NCBI RefSeq assembly: GCF_041504345.1
Contig: NZ_CP167894.1
Coordinates: 2,666,001 to 2,730,000 of the forward strand
Source of the DNA: Vibrio sp. BS-M-Sm-2
Lineage (GTDB): Bacteria > Pseudomonadota > Gammaproteobacteria > Enterobacterales > Vibrionaceae
DNA length: 64,000 bases
Reading direction: 5' to 3'
A program made the position numbers and the translations under genes. The notes under the pieces are model-generated. The model did no database searches, was not told the DNA's origin, and saw only the letters and a list, made by a program, of their open reading frames with translations. Shown here one piece after another: positions 33,920 to 43,977 of the stretch. Position 1 is the first letter of the stretch. The number at the start of each line of letters is the position of its first letter.

Positions 33920-34006
33920 AGTAATAAAGCTCCTAACTTTCTTTCCTAAATAGATGGTACTCTATGCCCCAATTTCAAGGTCACTAGATAAATAACTTGG
34001 TGAAAA

Positions 34007-34321
34007 ATGACAGCTGCCACAAAGTTACCTCCTTTACTTCAACAATTAGAACAACAAATGCGCCAATGTTCGCTGTGGAGTGATGTTCCACCTTCGGACG
34101 AAGCTCTGGCGAGCGTTGAGCCTTTTGCTATTGATTCTCTGCAGCCAGAAGAGTGGTTGCAGTGGATCTTTATCGTTAAGATCAACGCAATGATGGATGC
34201 GAAAATGCCCCTACCGAAGGGCTTTGCTATCTATCCTTATTTTGGTGAAGTTTGGAAAAATGAGGCAGACAAACTCGAACTGCTAGTGACGATTCAGAGC
34301 ATTGATGAGGTATGTGCGTAA
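34007..34321 (+). CDS. yqcC: YqcC-family (DUF446) protein
   Basis: The 104-residue product matches YqcC: LLQQLEQQMRQCSLWSDVPPSDEALAS, then EWLQWIFIVKINAMMDAKMPLPKGFAIYPYFGE. The function is unknown. Its stop codon overlaps the start of truC in a TAATG junction, so the two are translationally coupled, the same order as in E. coli. Confidence 0.93.
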   Translation: MTAATKLPPLLQQLEQQMRQCSLWSDVPPSDEALASVEPFAIDSLQPEEWLQWIFIVKINAMMDAKMPLPKGFAIYPYFGEVWKNEADKLELLVTIQSIDEVCA

Positions 34322-35070
34322 TGTTAGAGATCATTTATCAAGATGAGTATTTTGTCGCGGTGAATAAGCCAGCGGGCATGTTAGTGCATCGTTCATGGTT
34401 GGATAAGCACGAGACTCAATTTGTGATGCAAACACTGCGTGATCAAATTGGTCAGCACGTATTTCCTCTGCATCGCTTAGACCGCCCAACGTCTGGCGTC
34501 TTGGTGTTCGCTCTATCGAGCGAGGTTGCCTCTGAGGTGATGCCAATGTTCGCTAACCATGAGATGCAAAAGACTTATCATGCAATTGTTCGCGGATGGA
34601 TAGAAGAGGGGGATACGCTCGATTACGCGCTTAAGGTTGAACTGGATAAGATCGCAGATAAGTTCGCGAAAGAAGACAAAGAAGCGCAAGAGGCGGTGAC
34701 AGTTTATGAACCGCTAGCAAAAGTGGAAGTACCATATTCTACGGGGCGTTTCCCAACGAGCCGTTACTGCTTGGTTGAGATGATGCCAAAGACTGGTCGC
34801 AAACATCAGCTGCGTCGTCACATGGCTCACCTAAGACACCCAATTGTGGGTGATACTTCACATGGTGATGGTAAGCACAACCGATTGTTTCGTGATGATT
34901 TAGGTTCGCACCGTTTGTTGCTACATGCGTCTGAATTACGTTTCATTCATCCTTTCACTAAAGAAGAGTTGGTAATGAAGGCCAACCTAGATGAAACGTG
35001 GTTAAGGTTGTTTGAAACTTTTGAGTGGGACACCAACTTAATCAATACTAAAGCGTGTTCGTCTAAGTAA
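34321..35070 (+). CDS. truC: tRNA pseudouridine(65) synthase TruC
   Basis: TruC makes pseudouridine at position 65 of several tRNAs. The 249-residue RluA-family enzyme has the catalytic aspartate in HRLDRPTSGVL (Asp54) and the family motifs KPAGMLVHRS and PKTGRKHQLRRHMAHLRHPIVGD. The start chosen is the ATG in the TAATG overlap with yqcC; an in-frame ATG three codons earlier is less likely. A strong terminator follows at 35107-35138, so the flavodoxin gene that follows truC in E. coli is absent here. Confidence 0.95.
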   Translation: MLEIIYQDEYFVAVNKPAGMLVHRSWLDKHETQFVMQTLRDQIGQHVFPLHRLDRPTSGVLVFALSSEVASEVMPMFANHEMQKTYHAIVRGWIEEGDTLDYALKVELDKIADKFAKEDKEAQEAVTVYEPLAKVEVPYSTGRFPTSRYCLVEMMPKTGRKHQLRRHMAHLRHPIVGDTSHGDGKHNRLFRDDLGSHRLLLHASELRFIHPFTKEELVMKANLDETWLRLFETFEWDTNLINTKACSSK

Positions 35071-35106
35071 AAATACACGAACCTAAGTAAGCATAGAAAG
35101 TAAAAC

Positions 35107-35138
35107 AAAGGGCTGATAGTGATATCAGCCCTTTTTAA
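35107..35138 (+). terminator. truC terminator
   Basis: AAAGGGCTGATA and TATCAGCCCTTT form a perfect 12-bp stem with a GTGA loop, followed by TT. Confidence 0.88.
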
Positions 35139-35196
35139 TGTCTGCGTGATCTGAGCTTAACAACTCATCGTGGTTGTTAGTTATCTTTTCTCGGGA

Positions 35197-35580
35197 TCAT
35201 TTTAGCTTTTCTAGATCGGCTTCGATCTCAGCGATCTTACTTGATACCACTTTCTCTAGATGGCGTAAGTCGGTAAGGATCTTCTGCTTCACATCCACCT
35301 CAGCCGTTGGCGTAGGTTTGGTGATTTTGTTGAGCTCATCAATTACAAGAGTGAGGTTGCGGTTAATCTCGGTCACTTCTTTGTATTGATTATTGCCACC
35401 GCTAACAAGCACACTTTTTACTTGTCGTGGGTACTTAAACTTAACGCTTTTTGCGAACAGTTCACCTTTCTGCTTACGAAAGTAAATCTTCAGGATATCT
35501 TTGTGCGCTTCTTGGCGAAGGGAGTAACGTTCAATCTGTTTAGGTTCGTGGATACCTAAGCCAGTGAGGTTTGGATACAT
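35197..35580 (-). CDS. DUF3461 (UPF0325, YaeH-like) protein
   Basis: The 127-residue product matches the YaeH/UPF0325 family: [34 protein letters not shown] and KRKYPR-like [14 protein letters not shown]. The C-terminal third is a predicted coiled coil ([23 protein letters not shown]). The function is unknown. In E. coli yaeH also lies near glnD and map, so the position is conserved. Confidence 0.9.
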   Translation of the reverse strand: MYPNLTGLGIHEPKQIERYSLRQEAHKDILKIYFRKQKGELFAKSVKFKYPRQVKSVLVSGGNNQYKEVTEINRNLTLVIDELNKITKPTPTAEVDVKQKILTDLRHLEKVVSSKIAEIEADLEKLK

Positions 35581-35761
35581 AAGCGACCTCTAGGTTATGA
35601 ATGTAATACTTTTATGTAATTGACTTGATCAATGTAGCAGCCTAACGACGAGCTAGATAGTTGATATCTGTGAATTGATTGTAAGTTGTGGGCAAGATCG
35701 CTCTCTATCTTTACCCACTCTTATTTAGTTATTAAACCTGGTGATAGCCTGCATTAGCTTT

Positions 35762-38383
35762 CTAAGGTGCGAGTTCCGAAACGTGCTCGGTTAATCGTTC
35801 TCTTAGCGCCTGTTCTTGTTCTTCAGACAGCCTTCCCCCTGCTTCACTGGTCAGAATAAACAAATCTTCTGCACGTTCACCGATGGTGGTGATTTTCGCA
35901 CCGTGTAAGTTGATGTCTAGTTCCGCAAAGGTTGCACCCACTTGAGCCAATAACCCCGGCGTATCAAGGGCTCTTAACTCCATCAAGGTGCGCTTTTTGC
36001 TCTTGGTTGGCAGGAACTCAACTAAGGTTTTGACCTTAAAGTGCTGCAAGTTACGTGGCGTGCGACGCGTCTTTATCTTCGTCGGGCGGCCATCAGCCAA
36101 TACATGAGTCAAATGTTTAGCAACGGCTTTGTGTCTCGCTTCATCAATCGCTTCACCATGTTGGTCTAGTACGATAAAGGTATCCAAAACATGGCCATCT
36201 TTGCTGACCATGACCTGCGCGTCATGAACGTTAAAGTTGCGCCTGTCGAGTTCGGCAACCACGGTCGCAAACAGTGCCGCTTGGTCTTTACAGTAAACGA
36301 ACACCTCGGTACCGCCCCGTGTCGCTTTCTTACTGATCAGTACTAATGGTTGGCTTGGATTTTCCAGGCGAAGTAAGTGCTCACAATGCCAAGCGATTTG
36401 TTTGTGCGTATGACGTAAGAAGTAATCGGCCTTGAAACGCTGCCATAGCACTTCAATTTCACGAGCTGTGAAGCCTTCTTTACGCAGCAGTGCCGATGCC
36501 ATTTGTTGATTGTGACGAATACGATCTCTAACATCGACCGGGTTTTCCAAGCCACGGCGCAGCGCACGCTGAGTTGAGTGGAATAACTCTGCGAGTAGGG
36601 TCCGTTTCCAACTGTTCCATAACTCAGGGTTCGTCGCACAGATATCAGCCACGGTTAAACAAACCAATAGTTCGAGTGACTCTTCATCACGAACTTTTTT
36701 GGCGAATTCGGTGATCACATCTGGGTCATAGATATCACGGCGCTGAGCCGTTACTGACATCAACAGGTGATTTTGTACCAACCACGCCACTTGTTTAGCT
36801 TCAGGTTTCGATAGCCCGTGCTCGATACAGAAAGAATAAGCCTCAACTGCACCAATCTCAGAGTGGTCTCCGCCACGGCCTTTGCCGATGTCGTGGAAGA
36901 TAGCAGCAAGGATTAATAACTCTTTCTTTTGTACTCGTGGGTACACTTCACAGCAGATAGGGTGCTTATCGTGGTTTTCAATTTGACCAAAACGGTTGAT
37001 ATGCTTGAGTAGGCGAATGCTGTGTTCATCCACGGTGTAAACATGGAACAGGTCGAATTGCATCTGACCTACGATCTGACTCCATTGCGGTAAGTACGCT
37101 GAGAGCACGCCGAGTTTATGCATCAAGCTAAAGGCTTTGTGCAGAGCATTCGGGTGGCGAACCAATGCCATGAATTTGTCTCGAGCTTCAGGAATGGTAT
37201 GCAGGAATCGGTTCAATCGACGACGCGCCGTTCGTAGTTGTCGCAATGTTGGAGGGCTAACACCTTCGATGGAAGAGTCATTCGCGATGTGGATGAACAT
37301 ATCGAGAATCGTTTCTGGTCTTGCTTGGAATAGAGCTGGTTTACGCGCTTCGATCAATGACCCTCGACGTTGGAAGTCATTATCGAGAATCTCCGCATCT
37401 TGGGTCTGACCGCCATTGATGATCGCTTGATCGAACAGTTTCAGAAGCATTTTATTAAGCTCAGCTACGCGACGAAGTGTTCGATAGAACTCCTTCATCA
37501 TCATCTCGACGCCACGATTCCCTTCGCCCGTATAACCCAGATGTTCAGCTACCTGGGCTTGATGGGCAAAGGTGAGACGGTTGTCGTAACGGCGCAGTTC
37601 AATGTGCAGCGCAAAACGAACGCGCCATAGGAAATCTTGGCACTCAACTAATTCACGATACTCCGCATCGGTTAGAAAGCCGTATTTGCTCATCTCTAAC
37701 AAAGAGGTTGCACCGAAATGGCGACGCGCAACCCAGCTCAAAGTGTGGATGTCTCTTAATCCACCCGGAGTCGATTTGATATCGGGTTCTAGATTGTAAG
37801 TGGTGTCGTGGTAGCGAGCGTGACGCTCTCTCTGCTCTTTAATCTTAGCCTTGTAGAAGGTTTCACTTGGCCAAAATGAATCGGAATGAATCTTCAGTTT
37901 TAGTTCTTGGAAGGTGTCTTCACTGCCACACAACAATCGCGATTCTTGCAGGTTGGTTGCAACGGTTAAGTCATCAATACCGATCTCGAGACATTCGGCA
38001 ATGGTACGTACCGCGTGGCCGACTTCTAATCTTAAATCCCAGAGTAGGGTGATGAACTGGCTGACTTTTTCGCCGAGTGCTGGTGGCAATGTTTTCTGCG
38101 AGACGATAAGGATATCAATGTCAGACAAGGGGTGAAGTTCGCCACGGCCATAGCCGCCCACTGCGACCAGTGAGATATGAGGCAGTTTGCTGAATCCGAA
38201 GTGATCCCATAATCGACTGAGAAGCAAATCCATGTACTCGGAGCGCAACAGAACTAAGTCGGTAACTGGGTGGTGATTCAGAAATTCATTTTTTTGATAC
38301 TGCGTGAAGATCTCGAGCTGATTTTTTAATTCGCAGATTTCAATTTGTTCGTCATTGAACGTAAGAGGGCATTGATAAGGCAT
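35762..38383 (-). CDS. glnD: Bifunctional uridylyltransferase/uridylyl-removing enzyme GlnD
   Basis: GlnD senses glutamine and adds or removes UMP on PII proteins, setting nitrogen assimilation. The 873-residue protein has the nucleotidyltransferase signature GGYGRGELHPLSDIDILI (residues 76-93), a following PII-uridylyl domain, the HD phosphohydrolase domain with AAIFHDIGKGRGGDHSEIG, and two C-terminal ACT domains (about 690-750 and 800-870) that bind glutamine. Its substrate GlnB, with Tyr51, is encoded at 61.4 kb in this window. It is next to map as in E. coli, but map is transcribed in the same direction from upstream with a terminator between. Confidence 0.98.
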   Translation of the reverse strand: MPYQCPLTFNDEQIEICELKNQLEIFTQYQKNEFLNHHPVTDLVLLRSEYMDLLLSRLWDHFGFSKLPHISLVAVGGYGRGELHPLSDIDILIVSQKTLPPALGEKVSQFITLLWDLRLEVGHAVRTIAECLEIGIDDLTVATNLQESRLLCGSEDTFQELKLKIHSDSFWPSETFYKAKIKEQRERHARYHDTTYNLEPDIKSTPGGLRDIHTLSWVARRHFGATSLLEMSKYGFLTDAEYRELVECQDFLWRVRFALHIELRRYDNRLTFAHQAQVAEHLGYTGEGNRGVEMMMKEFYRTLRRVAELNKMLLKLFDQAIINGGQTQDAEILDNDFQRRGSLIEARKPALFQARPETILDMFIHIANDSSIEGVSPPTLRQLRTARRRLNRFLHTIPEARDKFMALVRHPNALHKAFSLMHKLGVLSAYLPQWSQIVGQMQFDLFHVYTVDEHSIRLLKHINRFGQIENHDKHPICCEVYPRVQKKELLILAAIFHDIGKGRGGDHSEIGAVEAYSFCIEHGLSKPEAKQVAWLVQNHLLMSVTAQRRDIYDPDVITEFAKKVRDEESLELLVCLTVADICATNPELWNSWKRTLLAELFHSTQRALRRGLENPVDVRDRIRHNQQMASALLRKEGFTAREIEVLWQRFKADYFLRHTHKQIAWHCEHLLRLENPSQPLVLISKKATRGGTEVFVYCKDQAALFATVVAELDRRNFNVHDAQVMVSKDGHVLDTFIVLDQHGEAIDEARHKAVAKHLTHVLADGRPTKIKTRRTPRNLQHFKVKTLVEFLPTKSKKRTLMELRALDTPGLLAQVGATFAELDINLHGAKITTIGERAEDLFILTSEAGGRLSEEQEQALRERLTEHVSELAP

Positions 38384-38462
38384 AGTCTGCTATCCGTGCA
38401 AGCAAATGAGAATAGTAAACAATTTAACAGAAGCTGATGGAAAGTCGAAATTGAGCGGATAA

Positions 38463-38494
38463 AAAAATATCCTCGATAATGCGAGGATATTTTT
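38463..38494 (-). terminator. map terminator
   Basis: AAAAATATCCTCG and CGAGGATATTTTT form a 13-bp perfect stem with a 6-base loop. The stem ends are A/T tracts, so it can act on either strand. It is 29 bases past the map stop and before glnD. Confidence 0.82.
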
Positions 38495-38522
38495 AAAAGG
38501 CTGATGCGTTCAGTTCGGCGAA

Positions 38523-39401
38523 CTAAGCGTTCTTCATGATGCGTGGAATCGTATCGTCGCTGCGTAGTGTCAGTACTTCACAACCAGTATCCGTCACAAC
38601 TAGTGTGTGTTCCCACTGCGCCGAGTTCTTGCTGTCGGCTGTGTAAACGGTCCAGCTATCTTGGTCATCAAGACGGCAGCCAAATTTACCTGCGTTGATC
38701 ATTGGCTCGATAGTGAAGCACATACCTGCTTTTAATACAGTGCGGTCGTTGTTTTTGTAGTGAACGACTTGTGGGTCTTCATGGAATTCAGCCCCAATGC
38801 CGTGACCACAGTAATCTTTAACAATTGAGAATTTCGCGCGTGGGTTGTTCTTATTGTTTGTTTTGATGTACTTCTCGATAGCAGTACCTATTTGGCCAAG
38901 CTGGATACCAGGCTTTACTTGGCGCATGCCTTCGTAAAGTGCTTCTTGAGCAACCATACATAGACGCTTGTTTGCTGGTGAAACTTCACCCACAAGGAAC
39001 ATCTTAGAGGTGTCGCCATGGTAACCTTGTGGACGAACGCTTAGGTCTGCGTTTTCGTCATCAGGGATGATTACCGTGATATCAACATTAAGAATGTCGC
39101 CATCTTTTAAGACAGCCGGTTTGAATTGACCTGTGCTGCCAGTTTCGTCTTGTGATGCTGGAATACCATGGCACACAATGTGGTTGATAGACGTACAGAT
39201 TGACTTAGGGAAACCGTGGTAATCAAGTGGTGCTGAGTATGCGCCTCTTTCCGTAGCGTACTCGTGACAGATTTGGTTTAGCTCTTCTGTCGTTGTACCT
39301 ACTTGGATATGAGGTTCAATCATCTCTAGAATTTCAGAAGCCAGTTTGCCGGCGACGCGCATCTTTTCAATTTCTTCAGCAGTTTTAATTTTTACAGCCA
39401 T
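38523..39401 (-). CDS. map: Type I methionine aminopeptidase
   Basis: Map removes the initiator methionine from new proteins. The 292-residue metalloenzyme has the family stretches EEIEKMRVAGKLASEIL, the metal-ligand motifs ILNVDITVII and YHGDTSKMF, HGIGAEFHEDPQVVHY, MCFTIEPMINAG and QWEHTLVVT. It is longer than E. coli Map (264) by an insertion near IPDDENADLSVRPQ (~120-135) and a C-terminal tail. The frame opens at 39494, but the ATG at 39401 (MAVKIKTAEE) has an AAGAGAT ribosome site. It is divergent from rpsB, the conserved order. Confidence 0.97.
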   Translation of the reverse strand: MAVKIKTAEEIEKMRVAGKLASEILEMIEPHIQVGTTTEELNQICHEYATERGAYSAPLDYHGFPKSICTSINHIVCHGIPASQDETGSTGQFKPAVLKDGDILNVDITVIIPDDENADLSVRPQGYHGDTSKMFLVGEVSPANKRLCMVAQEALYEGMRQVKPGIQLGQIGTAIEKYIKTNNKNNPRAKFSIVKDYCGHGIGAEFHEDPQVVHYKNNDRTVLKAGMCFTIEPMINAGKFGCRLDDQDSWTVYTADSKNSAQWEHTLVVTDTGCEVLTLRSDDTIPRIMKNA

Positions 39402-39858
39402 TGCATATCTCTTAATTTGGTAGCACCTAAGTGTGCATATTGGGGCTATTCTATCAGTGCAGCATTTTAGCGCAACATTCCCATATCCGTACAATACCGA
39501 TGGATACTGTTTAACCTGAGTAAATAATGTTCGGTTAAAAGATGTAGAAGCAACTTAATATGGATGCTAATTATAGAGGGAATTCGCCTTTAGAGGTCAG
39601 TATAGCAGTCGCCATTTTTCGATTTTTTTCTAGCCATAGATAGACAAAATATGGTATAAAGCGCGCCGGACATCAGGAGTGTTTTCTCCAATTGGCGAAA
39701 CAAGCTTTGTGTCCACTAACTTATTTCTTTAAATCACACACATTCCGACACATGTTCCGGGGTGCCTCAACAACACAAATAACGGCTGAAAAGTGGTTAG
39801 TTGTTAGGGGTCGGATTCATGGGGGATGTGGAGGCCTAACCCCATAGAGGATTTTAAA
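39402..39858 (+). promoter_or_regulatory. rpsB promoter and structured mRNA leader
   Basis: This 457-bp region has no gene. A candidate -10 element TATAAA is at 39655-39660 followed by the GC-rich discriminator GCGCGCC, the mark of stringently controlled promoters; the -35 is poor. The RNA leader would be about 190 nt. A stem GTTAGG (39803-39808) with CCTAAC (39835-39840) lies just before the ribosome site AGAGG. In E. coli the rpsB-tsf mRNA leader binds protein S2 for feedback control; equivalence here is inferred from position and structure. The map-proximal part holds no recognised operator. Confidence 0.6.
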
Positions 39859-40590
39859 ATGGCAACTGTATCAATGCGCGATATGCTTAAAGCTGGTGTT
39901 CACTTCGGTCACCAAACTCGTTACTGGAACCCAAAAATGAAGCCATTCATCTTTGGTGCTCGTAACAAAGTACATATCATCAACCTAGAAAAAACTGTAC
40001 CAATGTTCAACGACGCTCTAGCTGAAATCGCTAAAGTTGGCGAGAAGAAAGGTAAAGTTCTTTTTGTTGGTACTAAGCGCGCTGCATCTGAAGCTGTTAA
40101 AGAAGCTGCTATCAACAGCAACCAGTTCTACGTTAACAACCGCTGGTTAGGCGGTATGCTAACGAACTACAAAACTGTTCGTCAGTCTATCAAGCGTCTG
40201 AAAGAACTTGAAGCGCAAGCTCAAGACGGTACTTTCGACAAGCTTACTAAGAAAGAAGCTCTAATGCGTACTCGTGAAATGGAGAAGCTAGAGAAATCTC
40301 TTGGTGGTATCAAGAACATGGGCGGCCTTCCAGACGCTCTATTCGTAATCGATGCTGATCACGAACACATCGCAGTTAAAGAAGCAAACAACCTAGGTAT
40401 CCCAGTTTACGCTGTAGTTGATACTAACTCTAACCCAGACGGCGTTGACTTCGTTATCCCAGGTAACGACGATGCAATCCGTGCAGTACAGCTTTACCTA
40501 AACGCTGCTGCAGACGCGGTTAAAGAAGGTCGCAACAAAGATGTTGCTGCTGTAGCTGCTGAAAAAGACGGTTTTGTAGAAGCTGAATAA
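39859..40590 (+). CDS. rpsB: 30S ribosomal protein S2
   Basis: The 243-residue product is a full S2: [22 protein letters not shown] at the start, [16 protein letters not shown], the [21 protein letters not shown] stretch and the coiled-coil insertion, then [20 protein letters not shown]. The frame can be read from 39826, but the ATG at 39859 (MATVSMRD) has a TAGAGGA ribosome site. Codon use is that of a highly expressed gene. A terminator-like hairpin separates it from tsf. Confidence 0.99.
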   Translation: MATVSMRDMLKAGVHFGHQTRYWNPKMKPFIFGARNKVHIINLEKTVPMFNDALAEIAKVGEKKGKVLFVGTKRAASEAVKEAAINSNQFYVNNRWLGGMLTNYKTVRQSIKRLKELEAQAQDGTFDKLTKKEALMRTREMEKLEKSLGGIKNMGGLPDALFVIDADHEHIAVKEANNLGIPVYAVVDTNSNPDGVDFVIPGNDDAIRAVQLYLNAAADAVKEGRNKDVAAVAAEKDGFVEAE

Positions 40591-40667
40591 TAGCGGCTCT
40601 GAGCCATATTTAGTTCATATTAAGCGGTCATAATCGGTGGCTTAACGGACTGAATACAGTCAATATC

Positions 40668-40698
40668 AGGGGCCAATTAATTAGGCCCCTGTTTTTTA
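40668..40698 (+). terminator. Attenuator/terminator between rpsB and tsf
   Basis: AGGGGCC (40668-40674) and GGCCCCT (40684-40690) form a 7-bp GC-rich stem followed by GTTTTTTATCTTTTTT. A partial terminator at this position is also known in E. coli and sets the S2 to EF-Ts ratio. Confidence 0.82.
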
Positions 40699-40728
40699 TC
40701 TTTTTTAGAATTTACTGAGGAATAGAGA

Positions 40729-41574
40729 ATGGCAACTGTAACTGCAGCTCTAGTTAAAGAACTTCGCGAGCGCACTGGCGCTGGCATGATGGAATGTAAG
40801 AAAGCGCTTGTAGAAGCAAACGCTGACATCGAACTAGCAATTGAAAACATGCGTAAGTCTGGCGCAGCGAAAGCCGCTAAGAAAGCTGGTAACGTTGCTG
40901 CTGAAGGCGCAATCATCATCAAAGAAGAGAACGGCGTAGCTGCTCTTCTTGAAGTTAACTGCCAAACTGACTTCGTAGCAAAAGATGCTAACTTCACAGC
41001 ATTCGCAGAAGAAGTTGCAGCTGCTGCAGTAGCTTCTCAAGCAACTGTTGAAGAGCTACAAGCACAGTTCGAAGAGACTCGTGTTGCTCTAGTTGCAAAA
41101 ATCGGCGAAAACATCAACATCCGTCGCGTACAGTACGTTTCAGGTGTTGCACTAGCTTCTTACCGTCACGGTGAGAAAATCGGTGTTGTTGTTGCTGGTG
41201 AAGGCGAAGCTGAAACTCTTAAGCACGTTGCAATGCACGTTGCTGCATCACGTCCTGAGTTCCTAAACCCAGAAGACGTACCTGCAGACGTAGTTGCTAA
41301 AGAAAAAGCAGTTCAAGTTGAAATCGCTATGAACGAAGGCAAACCAGCTGAAATCGCAGAGAAAATGGTTGTTGGCCGTATGAAGAAATTCACGGGCGAA
41401 ATCTCTCTAACTGGTCAAGCTTTCATCATGGAGCCTAAGCAGACTGTTGGCGCTATCCTTAAAGAGAAAGGCGCTTCAGTATCTAACTTCGTACGTCTAG
41501 AAGTTGGTGAAGGCATCGAGAAAGCAGCTGAAATGAGCTTTGCTGACGAAGTTGCAGCGGTACAAAAAGGTTAA
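40729..41574 (+). CDS. tsf: Elongation factor Ts
   Basis: EF-Ts is the nucleotide exchange factor of EF-Tu. The 281-residue protein has the N-terminal domain [24 protein letters not shown] (family signature 1), the core motif [17 protein letters not shown] (signature 2), and the usual two subdomains and coiled-coil motif. Spacing of 138 bases to rpsB contains the terminator, and a TGAGGAAT ribosome site precedes the ATG. Confidence 0.99.
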   Translation: MATVTAALVKELRERTGAGMMECKKALVEANADIELAIENMRKSGAAKAAKKAGNVAAEGAIIIKEENGVAALLEVNCQTDFVAKDANFTAFAEEVAAAAVASQATVEELQAQFEETRVALVAKIGENINIRRVQYVSGVALASYRHGEKIGVVVAGEGEAETLKHVAMHVAASRPEFLNPEDVPADVVAKEKAVQVEIAMNEGKPAEIAEKMVVGRMKKFTGEISLTGQAFIMEPKQTVGAILKEKGASVSNFVRLEVGEGIEKAAEMSFADEVAAVQKG

Positions 41575-41594
41575 TCCTTAGCGTATTGTTTGAA

Positions 41595-41626
41595 AAGAGA
41601 CCGTGGCAAATGCTGCGGTCTTTTTA
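41595..41626 (+). terminator. tsf terminator
   Basis: A GACCG/CGGTC stem (41599-41603 with 41616-41620), extended by A-U pairs, encloses a 12-base loop and continues into TTTTTA. It is 24 bases past the tsf stop, separating tsf from pyrH. Confidence 0.75.
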
Positions 41627-41724
41627 TGAATAGTGAATTATTTTTTAGCTGTTATGAATGCAAACTGAGCTATTCAGTTTTTATCCATGACTGTTAATCA
41701 TCAACTCTTTGGAAGGTAAACTCC

Positions 41725-42456
41725 ATGACTACGAACCCTAAACCGGCGTATCAACGTATTCTGTTAAAACTTAGCGGTGAAGCACTACAAGGCGAAGAAG
41801 GTTTTGGTATTGACCCGACGATCCTTGATCGTATGGCTCAAGAAGTGAAAGAATTGGTTGAACTAGGTGTTCAAGTAGGCGTTGTTATCGGTGGTGGTAA
41901 CCTTTTCCGTGGTGCAGGCCTTGCTGAAGCAGGTATGAACCGCGTTGTTGGTGACCACATGGGTATGCTTGCAACGGTAATGAACGGCCTTGCAATGCGT
42001 GACGCTCTTCACCGTGCTTACGTAAACGCACGTGTAATGTCTGCAATCCCTCTTAAAGGTGTGTGTGACGACTACAACTGGGCAGACGCAATCAGCCAAC
42101 TACGTCAAGGTCGCGTTGTGATCTTCTCTGCTGGTACTGGTAACCCATTCTTCACTACGGATTCTGCTGCATGTCTCCGTGGTATCGAAATCGAAGCTGA
42201 CGTAGTTCTAAAAGCGACAAAAGTAGATGGTGTATTTACTTCTGACCCTGTAGCAAACCCAGACGCAGAGCTGTATGATACGTTGTCTTACAACACAGTT
42301 CTTGATAAAGAACTTAAAGTAATGGACTTGGCTGCATTTACGCTAGCACGTGATCACAAAATGCCAATCCGCGTATTTAACATGAATAAACCAGGCGCAC
42401 TACGTCGCGTGGTTATGGGTGAAACTGAAGGTACATTAATCAGCGACGCTGACTAA
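41725..42456 (+). CDS. pyrH: Uridylate kinase
   Basis: PyrH phosphorylates UMP to UDP. The 243-residue amino-acid-kinase-fold enzyme has [19 protein letters not shown] at the start, the glycine loop [42 protein letters not shown], and [13 protein letters not shown]. It is hexameric and GTP-activated in gamma-proteobacteria. A GGAAGG ribosome site precedes the ATG. Order tsf-pyrH-frr is conserved. Confidence 0.99.
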   Translation: MTTNPKPAYQRILLKLSGEALQGEEGFGIDPTILDRMAQEVKELVELGVQVGVVIGGGNLFRGAGLAEAGMNRVVGDHMGMLATVMNGLAMRDALHRAYVNARVMSAIPLKGVCDDYNWADAISQLRQGRVVIFSAGTGNPFFTTDSAACLRGIEIEADVVLKATKVDGVFTSDPVANPDAELYDTLSYNTVLDKELKVMDLAAFTLARDHKMPIRVFNMNKPGALRRVVMGETEGTLISDAD

Positions 42457-42553
42457 TTTTTCGGGCTTACTGAGGTGTTAGACTTTGGTAAGCTTATCCT
42501 TATCACTCAAATAAAAAGCTTTCTTGAAGAAAGAACATAATCAAGGTGAAATT

Positions 42554-43111
42554 GTGATTAACGAAATCAAAAAAGACGCTCAAGAGCGCATGGTAAAAAG
42601 TGTTGATGCACTAAAAAACAGCCTGCAAAAGATTCGTACAGGTCGTGCGCACCCAAGCCTACTTTCTGGTCTTACTGTTGAGTACTACGGTGCTCCAACG
42701 CCTTTGACTCAAGTAGCTAACGTTATCGCTGAAGATGCACGTACACTAGCTATTACAGTGTTTGATAAAACACTGACTCCTCTAGTTGAAAAAGCAATTC
42801 TGACATCTGACCTAGGCCTAAACCCTATGTCTGCTGGCACAGTTATCCGTGTTCCACTTCCTCCGCTAACGGAAGAGCGTCGTAAAGACCTAGTTAAAAT
42901 CGTTCGTGGCGAAGCTGAAGGTGGCCGTGTTGCTATCCGTAACATCCGTCGTGACGCGAATGGCGATCTAAAAGCACTTCTGAAAGATAAAGAAATCTCT
43001 GAAGATGAAGATCGTAAAGCACAAGACGAAATTCAAAAGCTAACTGACGCTGCGGTTAAGAACGTAGACGAAGTTCTAGCTGTTAAAGAAAAAGAGTTGA
43101 TGGAAGTTTAA
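42554..43111 (+). CDS. frr: Ribosome recycling factor
   Basis: RRF splits the post-termination ribosome together with EF-G. The 185-residue product has the normal length when read from the GTG at 42554 (valine codon read as Met, then [12 protein letters not shown]). The AAGGTG ribosome site lies 5 bases before it. The frame can be extended to a TTG at 42524, but those ten residues are not conserved. Family marks are [23 protein letters not shown] and [33 protein letters not shown]. One of several non-ATG starts in this block. Confidence 0.97.
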   Translation: MINEIKKDAQERMVKSVDALKNSLQKIRTGRAHPSLLSGLTVEYYGAPTPLTQVANVIAEDARTLAITVFDKTLTPLVEKAILTSDLGLNPMSAGTVIRVPLPPLTEERRKDLVKIVRGEAEGGRVAIRNIRRDANGDLKALLKDKEISEDEDRKAQDEIQKLTDAAVKNVDEVLAVKEKELMEV

Positions 43112-43135
43112 TTTTCCCTATTCTTTTCTTTCCGG

Positions 43136-43168
43136 AAAAACGCTGTACTCACGGTGCAGCGTTTTTTT
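43136..43168 (+). terminator. frr terminator
   Basis: AAAAACGCTG pairs with CAGCGTTTTT (43157-43166) around a partly paired loop, and the T run extends to seven (43162-43168). It lies 24 bases after the frr stop and before uppS. Confidence 0.85.
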
Positions 43169-43209
43169 ATGCTACTCTGTTCGACTATTAGAATTTGATT
43201 CACTCTTTT

Positions 43210-43962
43210 ATGCATAATTCTCAAGCGTTCACAGACTCTCTTCCTAAACACATTGCTATCATTATGGATGGTAATGGTCGCTGGGCAAAAGCTCAGGGCA
43301 AGCCTCGCGTCTTTGGCCATAAAAACGGTGTTCAAGCCGTTCGTAAAACTATCTCTTCTGCAGCCAGACTTGGCATTAAAGCCGTTACTCTTTTTGCGTT
43401 TAGTAGCGAGAACTGGCGTCGTCCTGAAGAAGAAGTCGGTATTTTGATGGAACTGTTTATTTCAGTGCTATCGAGTGAAGTAAAAAAGCTTCATAAAAAT
43501 AATCTACAACTTCGTGTTATTGGTGATAAAAGTCGTTTCAATGATCGACTACAAAAGAAGATAGAAGAAGCGGAAGCTTTGACTAGCACCAATACCGGTA
43601 TGGTTATTAATATTGCGGCTAACTACGGCGGTAAGTGGGATATTCAGCAAGCAATGACCTCTATTGCTCAACAGGTAAAGTCTGGTGATATTAATGTAGA
43701 TGACATTGATGAAGCTATGATTACACAGCATCTGACGATGGCAGATATTCCTGAAGTCGATCTACTTATCCGTACCAGTGGTGAATGCCGCATTAGTAAT
43801 TTTATGCTTTGGCAGTTGGCTTACGCCGAAATGTATTTCACTGAACAATTCTGGCCAGACTTTAATGAAGACAGCTTAGTAGAAGCTGTGACTTGGTTTG
43901 TAAACCGTGAGCGTCGTTTTGGATGCACCGGTGAGCAAATCAAAGCTCTGATGGACAGTTAA
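43210..43962 (+). CDS. uppS: Undecaprenyl diphosphate synthase
   Basis: UppS extends farnesyl diphosphate with isopentenyl units to C55, the carrier for peptidoglycan and LPS. The 250-residue product has the motif [14 protein letters not shown] with the essential Asp20, [22 protein letters not shown] and [23 protein letters not shown]. The frame can be read from a TTG at 43195, but the ATG at 43210 ([10 protein letters not shown]) is preferred; neither has a strong ribosome site. It follows the frr terminator and is closely spaced with cdsA. Confidence 0.97.
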   Translation: MHNSQAFTDSLPKHIAIIMDGNGRWAKAQGKPRVFGHKNGVQAVRKTISSAARLGIKAVTLFAFSSENWRRPEEEVGILMELFISVLSSEVKKLHKNNLQLRVIGDKSRFNDRLQKKIEEAEALTSTNTGMVINIAANYGGKWDIQQAMTSIAQQVKSGDINVDDIDEAMITQHLTMADIPEVDLLIRTSGECRISNFMLWQLAYAEMYFTEQFWPDFNEDSLVEAVTWFVNRERRFGCTGEQIKALMDS

Positions 43963-43977
43963 TAAGGATTTTTTGGT

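Noticed and set aside
37137..38135. Several plus-strand frames of 60-90 codons opposite glnD
   Set aside because: They are shadows of the glnD codons; no ribosome site, domain or start context supports them.
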